Shown here in pieces: positions 17,541 through 31,373 of a DNA stretch of 64,000 nucleotides. Made by a program: the position numbers and the translations under genes. The first letter of the stretch is position 1; the number at the start of each line of letters is the position of its first letter. The notes beneath the pieces were generated by a model. That model saw nothing but the letters and a program-made list of their open reading frames with translations, was not told the origin of the DNA and did no database searches. Source of the DNA: Erythroxylum novogranatense (lineage: Eukaryota; Streptophyta; Magnoliopsida; Malpighiales; Erythroxylaceae); assembly GCA_029891385.1 (NCBI GenBank), contig CM057233.1, forward strand, positions 25,094,150-25,158,149, written 5' to 3'.

Positions 17541-18182
17541 TTGTGGTATAATCATTGATATTGTATTTTAGTTTTAGCTATAAACATACAATATAACTCA
17601 GAATTAGCATTGATGAGTAAAAGTCGATCTTACAAGGACTAGAATTACTAATACTTACTATTTTTCTATTATCTACTCTAACAAATTATATTGCGTATGA
17701 TTAACCAAATTTAAAATTTAAACAATAAACTAAATAAATTAACACAATTGACTAATTAGAATAGGGTTAAACAAAGAAACAATCAAAGGAGATAGTGGTA
17801 CCTAAAATTGAATCCCTAAGACTTCTCATAATATCGATTTCACTAATTAATTTAATCTATAATTCATTGAAACATAAACATTAATCAATTATGCTAATTT
17901 CTTTCTCAAAACTATTAACACCTAATCTTGTATTGATTAATTAAATTTTCTTTCTAATTAAAACCCATATAATTGCAATAATCAATTGTTAATTTTACTA
18001 TTAAGTTTGACTCTAATCTAGAATATTTACATTTACTTAACCTTAGGTTTGTAGCAACTTCTTTCAATTATATTAGATCAATTCATACAAAGGATTTCTC
18101 AATCTTACTTGCATGAAATCATACATGAATCAACAAGCTAGCAATATTAATGAAAGGATAATTAAGAACATATAATTGAACT

Positions 18183-18436
18183 TAGGGATGGCAATTGATT
18201 GAGCCACCTAAGCCCAAGCTTCAGCCCGATTTGGTGCAACTCGATTTGTTTTTATTTTATTTAATAAAAAATGAAAACAACATTGTTTTTTAACAATAGT
18301 TATCAGGCCTCAAGCTAGGCAAGTCTTAGGCAACCCAAGTTTCGCCTGAGATTTGATTTTTCAAGAAAAAAATAGACCTAAAGCTTGGCCTATTGACCTC
18401 AGGCAGTGCCAGGCCTAGGCCCAATTGCAATCTCTA
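18183..18436. mobile_element. hAT-type MITE, second copy of the family
   Basis: A 254-bp element begins TAGGGATGGCAAT and ends ATTGCAATCTCTA, an imperfect inverted pair. It shares gag-c-aa and aagccc-type interior words with the element at 15556-15801. The flanks attgaact and attgaatc resemble an 8-bp duplication with two changes, so this is the older insertion. The interior is non-coding. Confidence 0.65.
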
Positions 18437-18979
18437 ATTGAATCTCAATGAAACTAAAGAATGAATTAAAATTAAATTAAATTACTACAAGGTCTATTCC
18501 TAGGTACATCTAATCCAAGTACCAATAAAGGTTTAACTACTAATTATATAAGACATAAATCAAAACTAAAGAAAAACTAGAAAACTAAAAGAAATATGAT
18601 GAAATTCCTCTTCATCTTTATAAAAATTCATTTTAGATCGATGAAAATCTAGTTCAAATGTGTTTCCTTGCTTGTTCATTGTTCTTTTTATTATCTTAAG
18701 TCATCAATTTGTGCTTCCCAAGCCTTCTCTTTACTTTTTCTTTTACTTTATCCTTTTATAATTTCAAAATTAAGGTTTTGGGTGGTACAGGATTACTAAC
18801 ACAGGCATGTGTGTTAGACGTATTGGTTAGAAATCACGAAAATCTTGAATCTATAACAAACATGGCTCAAAGATATGCACATGGCCAAGGGACATAGTGT
18901 TGTCTGTATAACATAAGCATATCTAGAGACCATGTAACTCTCTAAAACTATGTGGTCGTCTTATTTTGCATGAAATATG

Positions 18980-20880
18980 TGTTGGATCGAAAAAATAAAG
19001 CATGCACTATTTGGATAAAATGGTAGATTTCAAAACTTTTTAAAAATCAAAATTGCAGCGGAAGCAATATAACCAAATCAACATGCATAGCTATACATGA
19101 TATGGTATAAGGATAAACATTTGCATAAACACAAGATGAAAATTATTACGACTTCTTTGTTACAGCTTTAACTCCTCGTTGTGCTATCTTATCCTCGGCA
19201 ATGTGTCCTCTCCTAAGTGATGTATCATCTTGTTGTTATTATATCCTCTTCTCAATATTGTATCCTCGACTAATCCGCTCTATCACTTATTCTTCATGGA
19301 TAACTTGGTTAACAAGATCCTTTGGTGGGAAAGGAGAAGAAAAATTGAAGAGATTTTGCCTTAGAAGAAAGAAGCTAATGATGAGACACTTCTCATGTAA
19401 TTTTCAGCTATCACATGCAAGATAGGAGAGAGAGAGATAAAAATTCAACAACCTTTTCTTCTTTTCTCTCAATTTCGGTTAAGCCTCAAAAGAAAGAAGT
19501 GAAGTGCTTCCAATGCATCACTTCCTTCCTTAATCAATCATAAAGAAGCCAATAAATGAGACTCTTCTCATTTATTTTAAGATGGCTATATGAAAAGACC
19601 ATTAACCTAAAAATACTTATCAATTTCGATTTTGTGATGAAAGAAGGAAGATGGTACATCAAATGTTCCTCTTTCTTCTTTAATCCAATGAATACTAAAA
19701 GGTTACATGCTATCATTAAAAGACAACCATTAAACCATTTAATGATAAAATCATTTCTTCATTTAATGATAATAAAGCATGTTAAAACCATCTTTAATAG
19801 AGAAATCAATGTTAAATGTGCAGTTGCACATTTAGCCCAATAAAATCAAAATTCCTCCTCCATTTATCTTTAATAATTTTGTTTTAGTTTAATTAATCAA
19901 ATTAAACCAAAGTCTTGCCCATTTCTCAATGTTAATTTGGGTTTCTAATTAGAAATTAATTAGTCTAAGCCCAACATTCAATCATAGGCTTTAAAACCTC
20001 TATTTATATTTCTTACTTTGCTTGATAACCTTCGTAGACGCCAAATGGGAAATCTATTTGAACTTATACAATTCAAGCTCTAATAAGCCTGAAATTAATT
20101 TAATCTCATTAGAATTAATTCCAGCTTACTAACTAAATGTCATTCTACTAAAGACAATTAGTTGAACTCTTGAATTACTAAATATTACGAGAACACGTGT
20201 TTCAAATTGGATTTCCAATTGCAAACTCTAATATGAACCATATTATAGCCATCCGCACAATAAAGAACAAAATTACCATTTTGTTCTTATGTTAGTTTTT
20301 CCTTCTAGATCTCCCGTTTTAGTCTATACGGTGATTAACAAACAAGATCTAATTTTGGTTTTAAGAATTGATGGGTAACTAGTCCATCAAACTACTGGCG
20401 CCAGTTTAATTACCAATCTCCATAAAACATCTAGAAGTGATGATATCACTATAAACTCTTTATTTGAGTGAAGGTTCCTTGATACATGTTTTAATTAATA
20501 ATTCTAACATGTAGACACTAGATTGATACCCTGTAAAAATCCATTACAATCTTATCAATAATTATAATGAAACACATATAAGTTCACCACTCATCAAGAT
20601 TGTGGTCTAAAATAAACGAATGCTTAAGTTGTATGTTTTAAGATTAAAGTAACGACCCACTTTATTCTTTAAAATATACTTGATTCTAGATTCATTTAAT
20701 AGTGCCATTATTGGCAGTCAACTACTATCATGATATGAAACTTATCATTCCCTTAAAGTAAACTCCTTTATTTGCACGGAGATAAATTGCAATATTACAG
20801 TCTAAACGATAATCAAGCGACCAACTTGATTATTCAACTGTGAATCAATTATTTTAGATTCTAATAATATACATGTTTCC

Positions 20881-20946
<66 letters not shown>

Positions 20947-21119
20947 TTACAAAAGAATCTCAATACCTTATGACTAGATATATAATGCTCATAAAATAAA
21001 TTCAAACTCTTTTGTTTTATTAATAATAAATATTTTCATTACAAAAGTAACTAGAAGAAAATTAAGTTATAAGTAAATATACTTGCTTTCCAGGGCACTA
21101 TATTTACATAACTCTAACA
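18980..21119 (-). mobile_element. Solo LTR of a Ty1-copia element, target duplication ATATG
   Basis: On the minus strand this 2140-bp LTR starts TGTTAGAGTTATG at 21119 and ends CGATCCAACA at 18980. The 5 bp on each side are identical (ATATG at 18975-18979 and 21120-21124). No internal domain is present, so it is a solo LTR left by recombination between two LTRs. It holds the word ttgcttccgctgcaatttt (rc near 19050), common near the 3' end of plant copia LTRs, and a long TA microsatellite. It sits inside the older Tat/Athila LTR. Short open frames within it are not genes. Confidence 0.85.
20886..20942. repeat. TA microsatellite
   Basis: An uninterrupted (TA)n tract of about 57 bp lies inside the copia solo LTR. 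Confidence 0.95.
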
Positions 21120-21397
21120 ATATGTTAACATGGCATTTTAGTATTGACATAGGCACATCCATATGACATAGGCATGTCTAGAGACTATGTGCATTTTTAG
21201 CTTTTTCATAACTTGGTCAAAATAGCTCCAAATCACCCCAAACTTGTCCCAATTTGTTCCTTTTACTTCAAATAAGTGAATTACAACACAAAAACACAAT
21301 AAAAACAATTAAGTACCAAAAAAATAAGAAATCTCTAATAAACAAGGTAAATGCACTAAACATGGGATTAAAAATATGACTAAATCATCACTTATCA

Positions 21398-22250
21398 ACT
21401 CTCCCACACTTAAGCATTTACTTGTCCTCAAGCAAATCAATTTTATTATTGTCAACTTAATAAGAAACAACTCTGAGAAAGAATTAAATAAATTAAAGAT
21501 ATCTATAATAATTCTCCACCATTTTTTCAATTGTAAAGTATATTTAATCAATCTAATTCACTCCATAATTCTTCAAACTTCAACTAAATTCACTCCTACC
21601 AACTAATACATAAAGTTAGCATACATTAAAAAAATCTAAAATCTTTTAACATTTTTTCCTGCCCCTTACTAAAATCAAAACAATAAATTTAAACAACATA
21701 GGAGCATATAGAAGCATTCTTGAAAAAATCACCTGGCCTTTTGACACGAGGGTAAACACATTGTCATAAGTGCCCCTAATTACTCAACTAGGTCAACATC
21801 TTAAATGGCTACTAGCACCGCTTTTTGACTTTGACTTTTTTGTTAGCATAAAGCTAGTGGAGTTAAATTATTTATGCTCGTTTATTCACTCACAACTATT
21901 TTTTTTCTTCCTTTTCTTCTTTTGTTTTATATGTGGGGAAATGAAAGTGCTCAAAAGGAATTCACATTTAACTCAATATATGTACAAATAATACATGAGG
22001 TATCATAATGCAAATCAAGTATCCATTCTCAAAATTAATGAACTATATTGAAAGCAACTTAATCATCAAAACTCATAACTATTTGCCTAAACAAATCGAA
22101 TCATGATCACAAAACTCATAATAAATCATCTTGACTAACATCTTCTTTGAAAAAAATCCCTGAATGATTCATTATTAAACTAATTATAACAAAATTGGTA
22201 AGGTTGACTGCTAAGTCCCTTCCCCACACTTAATTTGTACATTATCCTTA
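21398..22250 (-). mobile_element. 3' internal non-coding region of the Tat/Athila element
   Basis: This region borders the polypurine tract of the minus-strand LTR. It contains a second purine motif (aagtgtggggaag, rc of about 22220-22235) like those found between pol and the 3' LTR in Tat/Athila elements. No open polyprotein remains, and the right border is uncertain. Confidence 0.5.
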
Positions 22251-22259
22251 ACGTACCAA

Positions 22260-23765
22260 ACATGTATGAATAATGCAAAATATGAAAAATAATGGTAGGA
22301 CATGTTGTGAATAATTTTTATGGACTTAGCAAGCTTTGATTTTTGATTTTGGTTACAAATTCGGGTATTTTAAATCCAAATTTGAATGAATTGAGAGAAA
22401 ATGGTTGTGAATGTTGCATGAATGTTCAAGGGACTGTTTTGTGAATTTTGCATGAAAAATGAAAGTTCATTTAAATTTACATGAAAAAAGTGGATATTAA
22501 GGTGTCATATGGGGGTGACAAGCATAGTCACCTCCGGTCAAATTCTTCTGTATTCATTTTTTTATGGTAACGTGTCATGCGTGCAAGATTTTGACGATGC
22601 AAATGAAACCAACCATAAACCTAAACTCTGAGGATAAATAGAAACATTTTTGGAGAAACAAGGGGGCTGGACTGAGAGCTAAAAAGAGAGGCTAGACGAA
22701 AGAACAAAAGAAAGGAGTCAGAGAAACAAAGTGGGGTTGTGAAGAGGAAAAGAAGAAGAACAACAAAGAGGTGGAAGCAGTATGAGCAGTCAAGCATTTA
22801 GGTGAGAACGAAGTAGAAGTAGAAGGTGAGAGCCAATGTAGGAAGTTTAAGAGTGGCAGGAGATCATCGCAACTCCCTTATCCGAACATTTGCTTTCCCA
22901 TTTTGTTTATTGTTTCTCTATTGTTTTAATGAACTTACTCCTCTATTAGTTGATAGAATCATACTTTGTTAGCTTTTGATAGTTCATTTAGGTTATTCAC
23001 TTAGTTTATTGCTTTAATACTTCTTTTATATTGATAAAGATGGGATTGAAGTAAATGAAGATAATGAATCTTGTTATTTATAGAATGGGCTAATTCTTTT
23101 TCTTGAGGATTAATATAGCTATTTTAGTCAAATATGCATGATTAAAGGACTGTGTTGTTGTCTTATGATTGCTATGAACTGAATGAATGCAAAAGCATGA
23201 CCAAACTTTGCATCATTTTGGTATTAAACGAAGAATCGAGAGAAGAAGTTTAATATGGAATGAGAAACTATAAACGCTTAGGTTGAGAATTAGAAGTATA
23301 TTAACTTAAGTGGTAATTATCAGTCGAGCTTCCATAATTAATTTGGATGATAAACTTATAGAATATGAAAGTTAGATTAGGTTGTTATTTGAATTGATTT
23401 TAGAACCCAATAGGTAATTTTAGTAAGACAATTATCTAATCATTTCTCCTTAGTTATGTATAGGAGATAAAATTAGTGAAATTAATTCTCAAGCATTTTC
23501 ACATTGATTAATCAATTCATTTTTGCTTCTAATTAAATCAGTTCACTTTTTAGTCTAATTGTGTAATTTTTTTTAAAACATTTACTCAACAAATTAAGAT
23601 AGAATGCTTAAGATTGTATTTGTTTTTATTTTTATTCAAGATTAATTTTAGTGGACCAATTTCACCTCTGTGGGAGATGACCCTGCGTAATCAACTACAA
23701 CTACCTCGGATACTTGCATGTAGGATAACCTAGGTATTTTTAGAACTTATTTTGGCACAACATGT
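22260..23765 (+). mobile_element. Tat/Athila-type 5' LTR, plus strand (left end uncertain)
   Basis: The right end is well defined: a 'gggagatgaccctgcg' word typical of the R/U5 of this clade (about 23671), then the LTR end, then a primer-binding-like tttttggcatcattgtcgg (about 23765-23785). That word is a decayed form of the family's 'ttggcgccgttgccgg'. A TATA-like gataaatag is near 22632, followed by a purine-rich leader. The left end could not be fixed because no clean TG start or target duplication was seen. Confidence 0.55.
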
Positions 23766-23915
23766 TTTTGGCATCATTGTCGGAGAGGTTTTTAATGTTT
23801 GCACTTAATTTAGTTTTGATTGTTTTGTATGTTCATGCATACATTTTTTCGTGTTATTTCATTGAGTTGTTTTATTAATTTTCTTATTAATTCATTATTC
23901 TTATTATTATTTTTA

Positions 23916-24225
23916 TGTGAGGAAGAAGGTCTCAGGAAAGTGAATTTGCTCCCTCCATTGACAACGTACATCGGATAAGAGGACCTTAAAGGGACTTTGA
24001 AGACAATCTCGAGGAACCCAAGCCTGAAGATCAAGAGATGGGTAAAAGTTAGCCAATAATGAAGGAGTATGCCAGACCAGTAATTGGTACTGCCACTTCG
24101 TGTATCCAATTGGGAGAGGCAGCCAAAAATTATAAATTGAAGAACATCCACTACAATATGCTACCATCTTCCTATCGGGTTCCTAATGAAGAACCATTAA
24201 ACTTCATTTGGGAATTCTATACCTG
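23916..24225 (+). pseudogene. Tat/Athila gag N-terminal remnant
   Basis: Downstream of the primer-binding-like site, the plus strand reads a gag start: RRSQESEFAPSIDNVHRIRG, then a region around MKEYARPVIGTATSCIQLGE and IHYNMLPSSYRVPNEEPLNF before a stop. Comparable gag proteins begin with this 'reduction to ARP/ (I/V)..GE' pattern ahead of the capsid domain. Two in-frame stops interrupt it and the rest of the element is missing after about 24225. Gag would form the cytoplasmic particle that packages the element's RNA; this copy cannot. Confidence 0.65.
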
Positions 24226-24889
24226 ATAGGTGTTTAACTAATTATGAAATTATTCCATAACACTTAGCGATTATTGACATGAAATTGCTTAGGGTACTCA
24301 CATTGATCATATGTGATTTTAGGTACAATTTGGAAACAAATAAGTTAAAGTGAGTCGAAAGCATGATATTTTGACCATTTTTTGAAGATTAATTTTCACT
24401 TGTCTTTATGGCTTAAGAAGAAGAAAATTAAAAGACAAAAAGAAGACAAGAAAAATAGAAACATAAACAAATCAAAGTTGCTAAAGGTTGTTGTGCATGG
24501 ACCATACAAGGTGTGGATGAATTAAATGTCTTACATGGCCATGCACACCATTACTTTAATTAAGGAAGAGAAGAGGTTGTTGGGAAGAAGCAAAACGCAG
24601 CACATAACGTGGGTCAAAACAAAAAGTATGAAACTGTAGCGTGATGGACAATGCAGTAGCCATGAACAAGCAGCAGGAAATGAAACACAAGGCAAAAGTA
24701 AAGAACAACTAGGAGAAACAACGTAGTAGTTGGGAGACAACTTACGTCTATGTGTATGCAGAATGTAGATGTTTTCAATTGTAGGAGCATGAGGGTTAAA
24801 AAGGAGGTGAATAGTAAGATGGACCAAGGAGATTAATTCATCAAATTAGAGAACAGTAATGGAGAGTAGTAGCGAATAGAGAGAGTGGA
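24226..24889. other. Unassigned stretch between element pieces
   Basis: AT-rich with a few purine-rich patches. It may be LTR or leader sequence of a Tat/Athila relative, but I found no element end or domain that supports this. Confidence 0.3.
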
Positions 24890-27800
24890 TGTAACATAGC
24901 ACTTCCATAGAGCATAAGCCTGAACATAATAGAGGATATTTGAGAACATACTCTATGATAATGGTACATTAGGACAATCAAACTAACTTATTAAAGGCCT
25001 TAAACATATCATGTACATTAAACATATTATAAGCATTTTAAATGTTCATTTCTTCCCATTTCATTCACCAACATAAAAGTTACATGTGTCATTATAATTT
25101 AGAATCCACATATACATTACAATAAATTTTTTGAGTTTAATATTAGTACTAAATATATAACGTGAAATGGGATGCTAATACACAAGACTCTAACTAGACT
25201 CCTCAGATTTATCTAATCAGGTCTTGGAGCCATTTTTGTCCCTAAAATGCAAGTACTAGACTTCTACTATATCACCTTAGTAGTTAGAACTCCTTTGAAC
25301 CTTAAAAACAATGTCACTGTAATAGCCTGTTTCCATACTAGGGGTTAGAACCTTAGATTATTGCACACTAGTAATATCATTGAGAATTTATGAAATGCAT
25401 TTCATTCATATGCAAAATATTCACATACACACATAAATCATGATTTAGGAAACATTGCAAAGATTGTATGTGCACTCAATTGACATGTTCCAGGGTATGA
25501 AAGGTTTAAAATGATCATAAAGTGAATTGTGTATTGTGTATGTCTTGAATTTTGGTTTGGTGGATTATAATTAGTAAATTTGGACTTAACTGTTACAATT
25601 GGAAAATTGATGAATTAAAATGTACATTTAGCTTAGGAAAAATGTTAAATGGTAAGATAAGTTGGCATATGGAAAATTAGGATGACTAAGCCTATGAAAA
25701 TGAGTGACATTTGGTATGGAAAATTTAGTGACAATTGGCATAGGTAATTAATTGACATATGGCACCAATAATTGAGAGACAAATGGCCTAGCATATTGGT
25801 GACATTTGGCAGCTTATATATGGGACAAATGAAATGCATGCCTAGTGACATATGTCGTTGAAACATGGTGGCACCTTGTACCTAGTTGAATTAAGCTAAT
25901 GCAAAAAGTGTTTATGCTGGAACATTCACCATTTTATTCTTTTCTCTCCACTGAAACTTGCTTCTATCCCACATCTCTATATTTTGGTTTAAGCCTTGCT
26001 AAATTGCCACACCAATTCTATACTTTTACCCTTCATAAAATTAGGTAAAGAACTAGAACATTGTTGTTCTTGTTATGGTCTTTTATCCTTACCGAAACTC
26101 AACCTATTTCCACCTTGAATTTGTGATGATCTTACGCATGGAGGGCTAGGTTAACTTGATGAATTGAGGTGGAACTTGAGCTACATAAGTAAGTAAAGTA
26201 TTGATTTTTATGGCATGTTTTAATAAAAAGATTATGATGATTAAATAGGGATGAATTGTATATGATGTTGATGATAAAGTGTGCTGGAATATGATGGATG
26301 AACTTGGATACTTTTATGCTTTGTTCTTGATGAATAAAAACCATGGGTTATAGGTTGTTATATGGATTAATTAGATTGGGACTTGAAGTATAATGAAGGT
26401 GAATTCATGCTAAAGAAAGGTGCTAATGTAGTGTTCTTGAAATGGGAAAAAACTAGGACTACATGTATGATAGTGAATGATAGTTCATATTTTGTTTTGA
26501 TGCATGAAAGATAATAGTTTATGAGTTGCCAATTGAATAATTCTGAGTTAGAATTGGAGATGAAATTGATGAGGAATTGGAGAATAATTAAGGTATAATT
26601 GATTTATAATTAATGGACTATTATGAAGATGTTTTGAATTTGGAATAAAGGTGTTAGAATATGGAAAAAATTGAAGGAAATGGATGGTGAGCCTTTAGTT
26701 CACTCATCCCACGATCGTAGAAGCTACATTAGCTCGTTCCCACTATCATAGGCAACGCTTTGAAGTGGAAAAAATTATGTTTTGTGTGATTGTTGAATTA
26801 ACTAAGGATAAGTCACTTTACTTTGGTGCATTTGGACTTGATTAAGGCTTGAAATGAACTTAGATAGTTGCTTGATTAATTGGTTAAGGGTTTGATAAGT
26901 TTAAGTTGTTAATTGATTTTATAACTTAAGGAATGGATTGTTTTAATATCAATGTATCTAAATCTGAAAATTATGAGTTGTTAAAGGAATAAAGGTGTTC
27001 CTATGAATACAAATGTGATCCAAAGGATATGAGTAATGTATTAGAAATGAATGATATATATATATATATATAATGCTAAAAAAGGGTTGGTGAATGTATG
27101 GTTGATAAATTTAGAATAATCAAGTTTACTTAAGGTATAAACCTAATTGCAAACTAGTTATATCTAAGCTATAATGTATGAGTGGTTAAGATTTGTGAAT
27201 AAGGATACATACCCAGAAAGTCAATTGGGTATGCATTGAACATGACAGATATACATGTGCATGATTTAATATTTATATGATTGATCAACTTCATAATGTG
27301 TAAAATATGTATGTATTGTATGACTAATGAAACATAAATTGATCGTCAACATCTAGACATTGCTAAGTCATCAAGGCAATAGCTTATCTGGAGCATACTG
27401 TGAGTTAACCTAGATGTTTTCTCACTATGATTGATTTGTTCATGTTTAAATTTCAGCTATTGAATTGTTACTTATGTGATTGTGATAATTCTGGACATTG
27501 TTGGTCTGAGGAGTTTGATATTCGACAATGTATTGGAAGTGCTTTCAAATTGTATATGTAATACTAAACGTGTACTCAATTGAATGTAGAATGCCAAACT
27601 CAGATTCGAAGAAAGTGATAAATGGCATGAGCACATTAAACAAAAAGTATTGATAGCATATTATATGAATTGATGCATTCCATTACATTAATATGTATGA
27701 TCTAATAAAGGAGTTGTGATCAAAGTGACCAAAGTGAAAAAGAGCTTTAACCTTAGGATGTGTACAAAGAGCCACAGGCTCAATTATTAATGAGCCTGGT

Positions 27801-30800
27801 ATCCACAAATAGTAAGGGACAATAAATGAAATGAGTCCCAAAACAATAAATAGGTGCTTAGTCACAACAAAGTAAAATGAATGTGGAGTCATATGTGCAT
27901 TTGCATATATAACTTTATATGCATTATGTGAATGATTGTAATGAATTATTAATATAGTGATATGCAATGTTGTGTACTTATTATACTTATTAAAATGTGA
28001 TGAAAGGTGTTGTGATATATAAAATTGGATACTGTGATATGCTTATGAATTTGGTTTCATACTTGTGATGTTTGTGTTCTAACTTGAGTGAGCGCATCGA
28101 TGATGGTTCACTCATAGATTTTTCAAACTCATTAAAAATACAATGTGGATTTTCAGGTACAAGGGAGACCTAACATCTAAGGCAATCTAACATCTAAGGC
28201 AATCTAGTAGAAGTTTAGTACTGTCAATTTTTGGGAACAAGAATGGCTTAAAAGTCTGATTAGTTGATATCTGAGGAGTCTAGTAGATTGTGATTATTTA
28301 CTTTTCTCATTTCATGTAGAACATTTTGTAAAAGAGCAGTAAACTCTCAGATGTTTTTGGTAATGTAAATATATGGATTATGAAGTGTAATGTTACAATG
28401 TAAGTTATGTTTTCGAATGAAATGGAAAAGTTGATCTTTTCAATATTTGTGTTATGTTTGATGCCATAATAAGTTATATGAATGTTTTAACATGTCATTC
28501 TTATATGATAAGTTCTCGAATATCCTCTGGATGTTCGATATATGTTTTATGGAAGTGGTATGTTACAGTTGCAATTTTGATGAGTTTGCAAACTTAGTGA
28601 GTGAACCACCATCGACACATTCACTTAAGTCAGATCACAAAAACAAGTATATCAACATTTATGATACTTCCTCAAGCATATCATGTAAGCTAGCATTGCA
28701 TATCACAATACATCTTCCATTAACTTCAACAGTAATTCATTATTTCAAAACATTTTAATAATTCATTTCAATTCAATCATTTGATACATGTAGGGATGTA
28801 TATGCAAATGTGTGTGTTTCCATTCTCATTTTGTTTTATTATGACTAAGTGCCAATTAACCTAATTTACTATCCTGTTTCTGTTGTGGATACCAAGCATT
28901 TATGACCTGTATCCATTATGGATACCGAGTCCATGTTATCTGAGCCTGAGGTTATTTTTCATAATCTTGAGCTCAAAGCTCTTTTCTACACATCAGTCAC
29001 TCTAGTCACATCTACTTTATCTGATCATGTATTTCATTGTGATAAGATGCATCATTTCATATGCTATGTTTTCATTTCCTTTCGTCTTTGTGTACTCATG
29101 CCACATATATCAAAATCCTCTTATCTAAGTTCGGCATTTATCAATCAGTTTTACACATTCCATATTAAACATACAATTCATACAGAAGCATAGATAAATA
29201 AGTTTACACATCTAAGTTAACTTACAATATGCTCCAAAAAAAACTATTGCCTCGATATTCTGCCAATTTCTGGATGTTAACGATCACCTTACACGTCTAT
29301 CATCATGCAATACATACACACATAGTTCACAAATCACTAATTTGTTTAATCATATGAATATACAATCATGCACATGTATATGTTTCATGTTTCAATGCAT
29401 GCTCAATTGACTTTCCGAGTATGTATTCTTATGCATAGATCTTGATTATTCAATTTGTGCTTATACACCCTAAGACCATTCAAACATTATTTCTTATATA
29501 TTACCATTTTGCAATCAAGTTTGTACCTTTAAGTTAGCTTGATTTACTCTAAATTCATCAACCATACATTACACTTATCCTTAAATATTTTCATCATAAA
29601 AAATCCTCTTATAATACACACACAATTGTTATTTTAAATTTGGAATTTCAACAAGCTAGATCTATACGTTCACCAAACTTTTTCTAGCAATATATATTCA
29701 AACATTTACCCAATACTCATTCATAATTACCTCGTGTTATTCAATGCTCATTCATCCATACCTTATAAACATTACTCATGTCCTTAAGATCATGTTTGTA
29801 TTAAAAGAACTCATTTATTCCTTTACAAATCGTAATTTCCAGCTTTGAACACAACCACTTCAAAACAGTCCATTCTTTAGGTTATGACATCAATTAACCA
29901 CACAAACTTATCAAGATCTTAAGAAACTAATGAAGCAACAATATAGGCTCATTCCTAGCCTTAATTAAGTCCAAATATACCAATTTAGAGTGGTTTTTCT
30001 CGGCTGGTTCGACGTGTACACAAGGTTGAAATTAAAATTCCAGAATTTGTCATCAAAATCACTAATATGTGTAACTTTACTACCTTCAATACTTCGTGAA
30101 TTTTACAAGCTTAGAGACATCACTAACACCTGAAAATTTCCAGATTTCATGTATTTTAAGGTTACTTCATTTTAGGTTAATTTAACTTCCATATTGGTTA
30201 CAATAAATCTCACAAAAATCAACTCATTTGTTTCATTACCATTCGCTTTATATCATCATACTTGCAGTCCTAACTTTTCCAGATTTGAAAACGCTTCAAT
30301 AAGAACTATATTTAGCATGAAGTCCTCATCAATTATACTTCAAATCCTAACTTAAATCATCCATGTAACAACCCAAAAACCATTGTTGTTATGCATCCAA
30401 AAAGAAAACAGAAGGTACCCCTTTCGTTCATCTTTTTCCAGCATAATTTCAACACCAATACCACATTCGATCTATCCCTAATCAGTCATCATAATTTTTG
30501 CTAACACATGTCATAATAAATAAGTTCCTCACCTACTTGTTTAGCTCAAATGCCATCTCAATGTATTAAGCTTGCTTTGCCTCACATGTATGCAAGAACA
30601 TTTCAAGAACATTGAGGAAGTAGGATGGTTTCAGCAATGATAAGAAGAAGACAACAAAATTTAACAATATTCTGCCTCTAAAGCTATCTTTATGATGTAT
30701 TTTGCATGGGTTTTGCGGTGGTAATGTACATAATTAGGGCAGAAATCCAAAGGTGTGGGTGAGGTATGGATTTCGGCAGTGAGAGGGAGAAGAAGGAGAG

Positions 30801-31373
30801 AGTAACATAATAAAAGAAGCTTAATATGTTGGTCACATGATGTAGGATGAGTGTTCTTTCTTTAAATACACTTGTCCTGTATTTAAGCAAGATACATGTC
30901 ACTTAAATTCCTAAGACATTTGTCACTTAATTCTCCAAGCCATTTGTCACTTATTTTATAGGCTTAGTCATCCTAAATTTCCACTTGTTAACTTATCTTG
31001 CTACTTGAAACTTTTCTTAGTCTAAATGTACATTTTAATCCATCAATCTTCCAATTCAGACAAATAGACTCCAAATTCCTAATTGTAATCCATCAATTCC
31101 TTTTATTTGTAAATCAAAATATAATTAGAAATGCACAATCATGTCACAATTATTTCGAAACTTTTATACCCCAGAACATGTCAATTGAGTACACATAAAA
31201 TCTTTTCATTTTTTAAAAATCATAATTCATGTGTGTATGCTAATATCATGCATATGAATGAATTCATAAAATTATCTCCTAAATGCACTAAATTAATTTT
31301 ATATTGATGTAACTCATGTGACTCAGTATTCTGACACTTAAATCCTCAGTAGTTTTGGAAAATGACTATTACA
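24890..31373 (-). mobile_element. Chromovirus-type Ty3/Gypsy 3' LTR, split by an inverted solo LTR
   Basis: On the minus strand the LTR starts TGTAATAGTC at 31373, preceded by the polypurine tract gaaggggagaat (31374-31385, rc). It runs to 28568, then resumes at 25317 and ends ATGTTACA at 24890, giving 2806 + 428 = 3234 bp. The resumed piece is recognisable by order and wording (gactcctcagat, ttctactatatcaccttag, catagcacttccata) against the intact LTR at 25318-28567. The internal region to its right encodes a Gypsy polyprotein in the same orientation. Confidence 0.8.
25318..28567 (+). mobile_element. Solo LTR of the same Gypsy family, inserted in inverse orientation
   Basis: A complete 3250-bp LTR on the plus strand, from TGTAATAGCC at 25318 to ATGTTACA at 28567. 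The host LTR continues on both sides in the opposite orientation, so this insertion is younger than its host. The flanking 5-mers are gtcac and gttgc, an imperfect duplication consistent with age. Comparison by eye with the host LTR shows clear similarity along the whole length but many differences. No internal domain is attached. Confidence 0.8.

Larger units (their letters stand above)
17540..21397 (-). mobile_element. Tat/Athila-type Ty3/Gypsy 3' LTR, interrupted
   Basis: On the minus strand the diagnostic 3' end of Tat/Athila elements is present at 21398-21430: a 'ttgaggacaagtaaa' word, then the polypurine tract aagtgtgggag, then the LTR start TGATAAGTG at 21397. The far end holds the family-typical tail with a gatcgac word (about 17605-17640, rc), though I could not fix the last base. 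The LTR is broken by a copia solo LTR (18980-21119) and by a hAT MITE (18183-18436). The true LTR length is therefore about 1.4-1.5 kb. Confidence 0.65.

Noticed and set aside
27683..27967. 94-residue minus-strand open frame and others within 25.3-31.4 kb
   Set aside because: They fall inside LTR sequence present in two diverged copies that do not preserve the frames.
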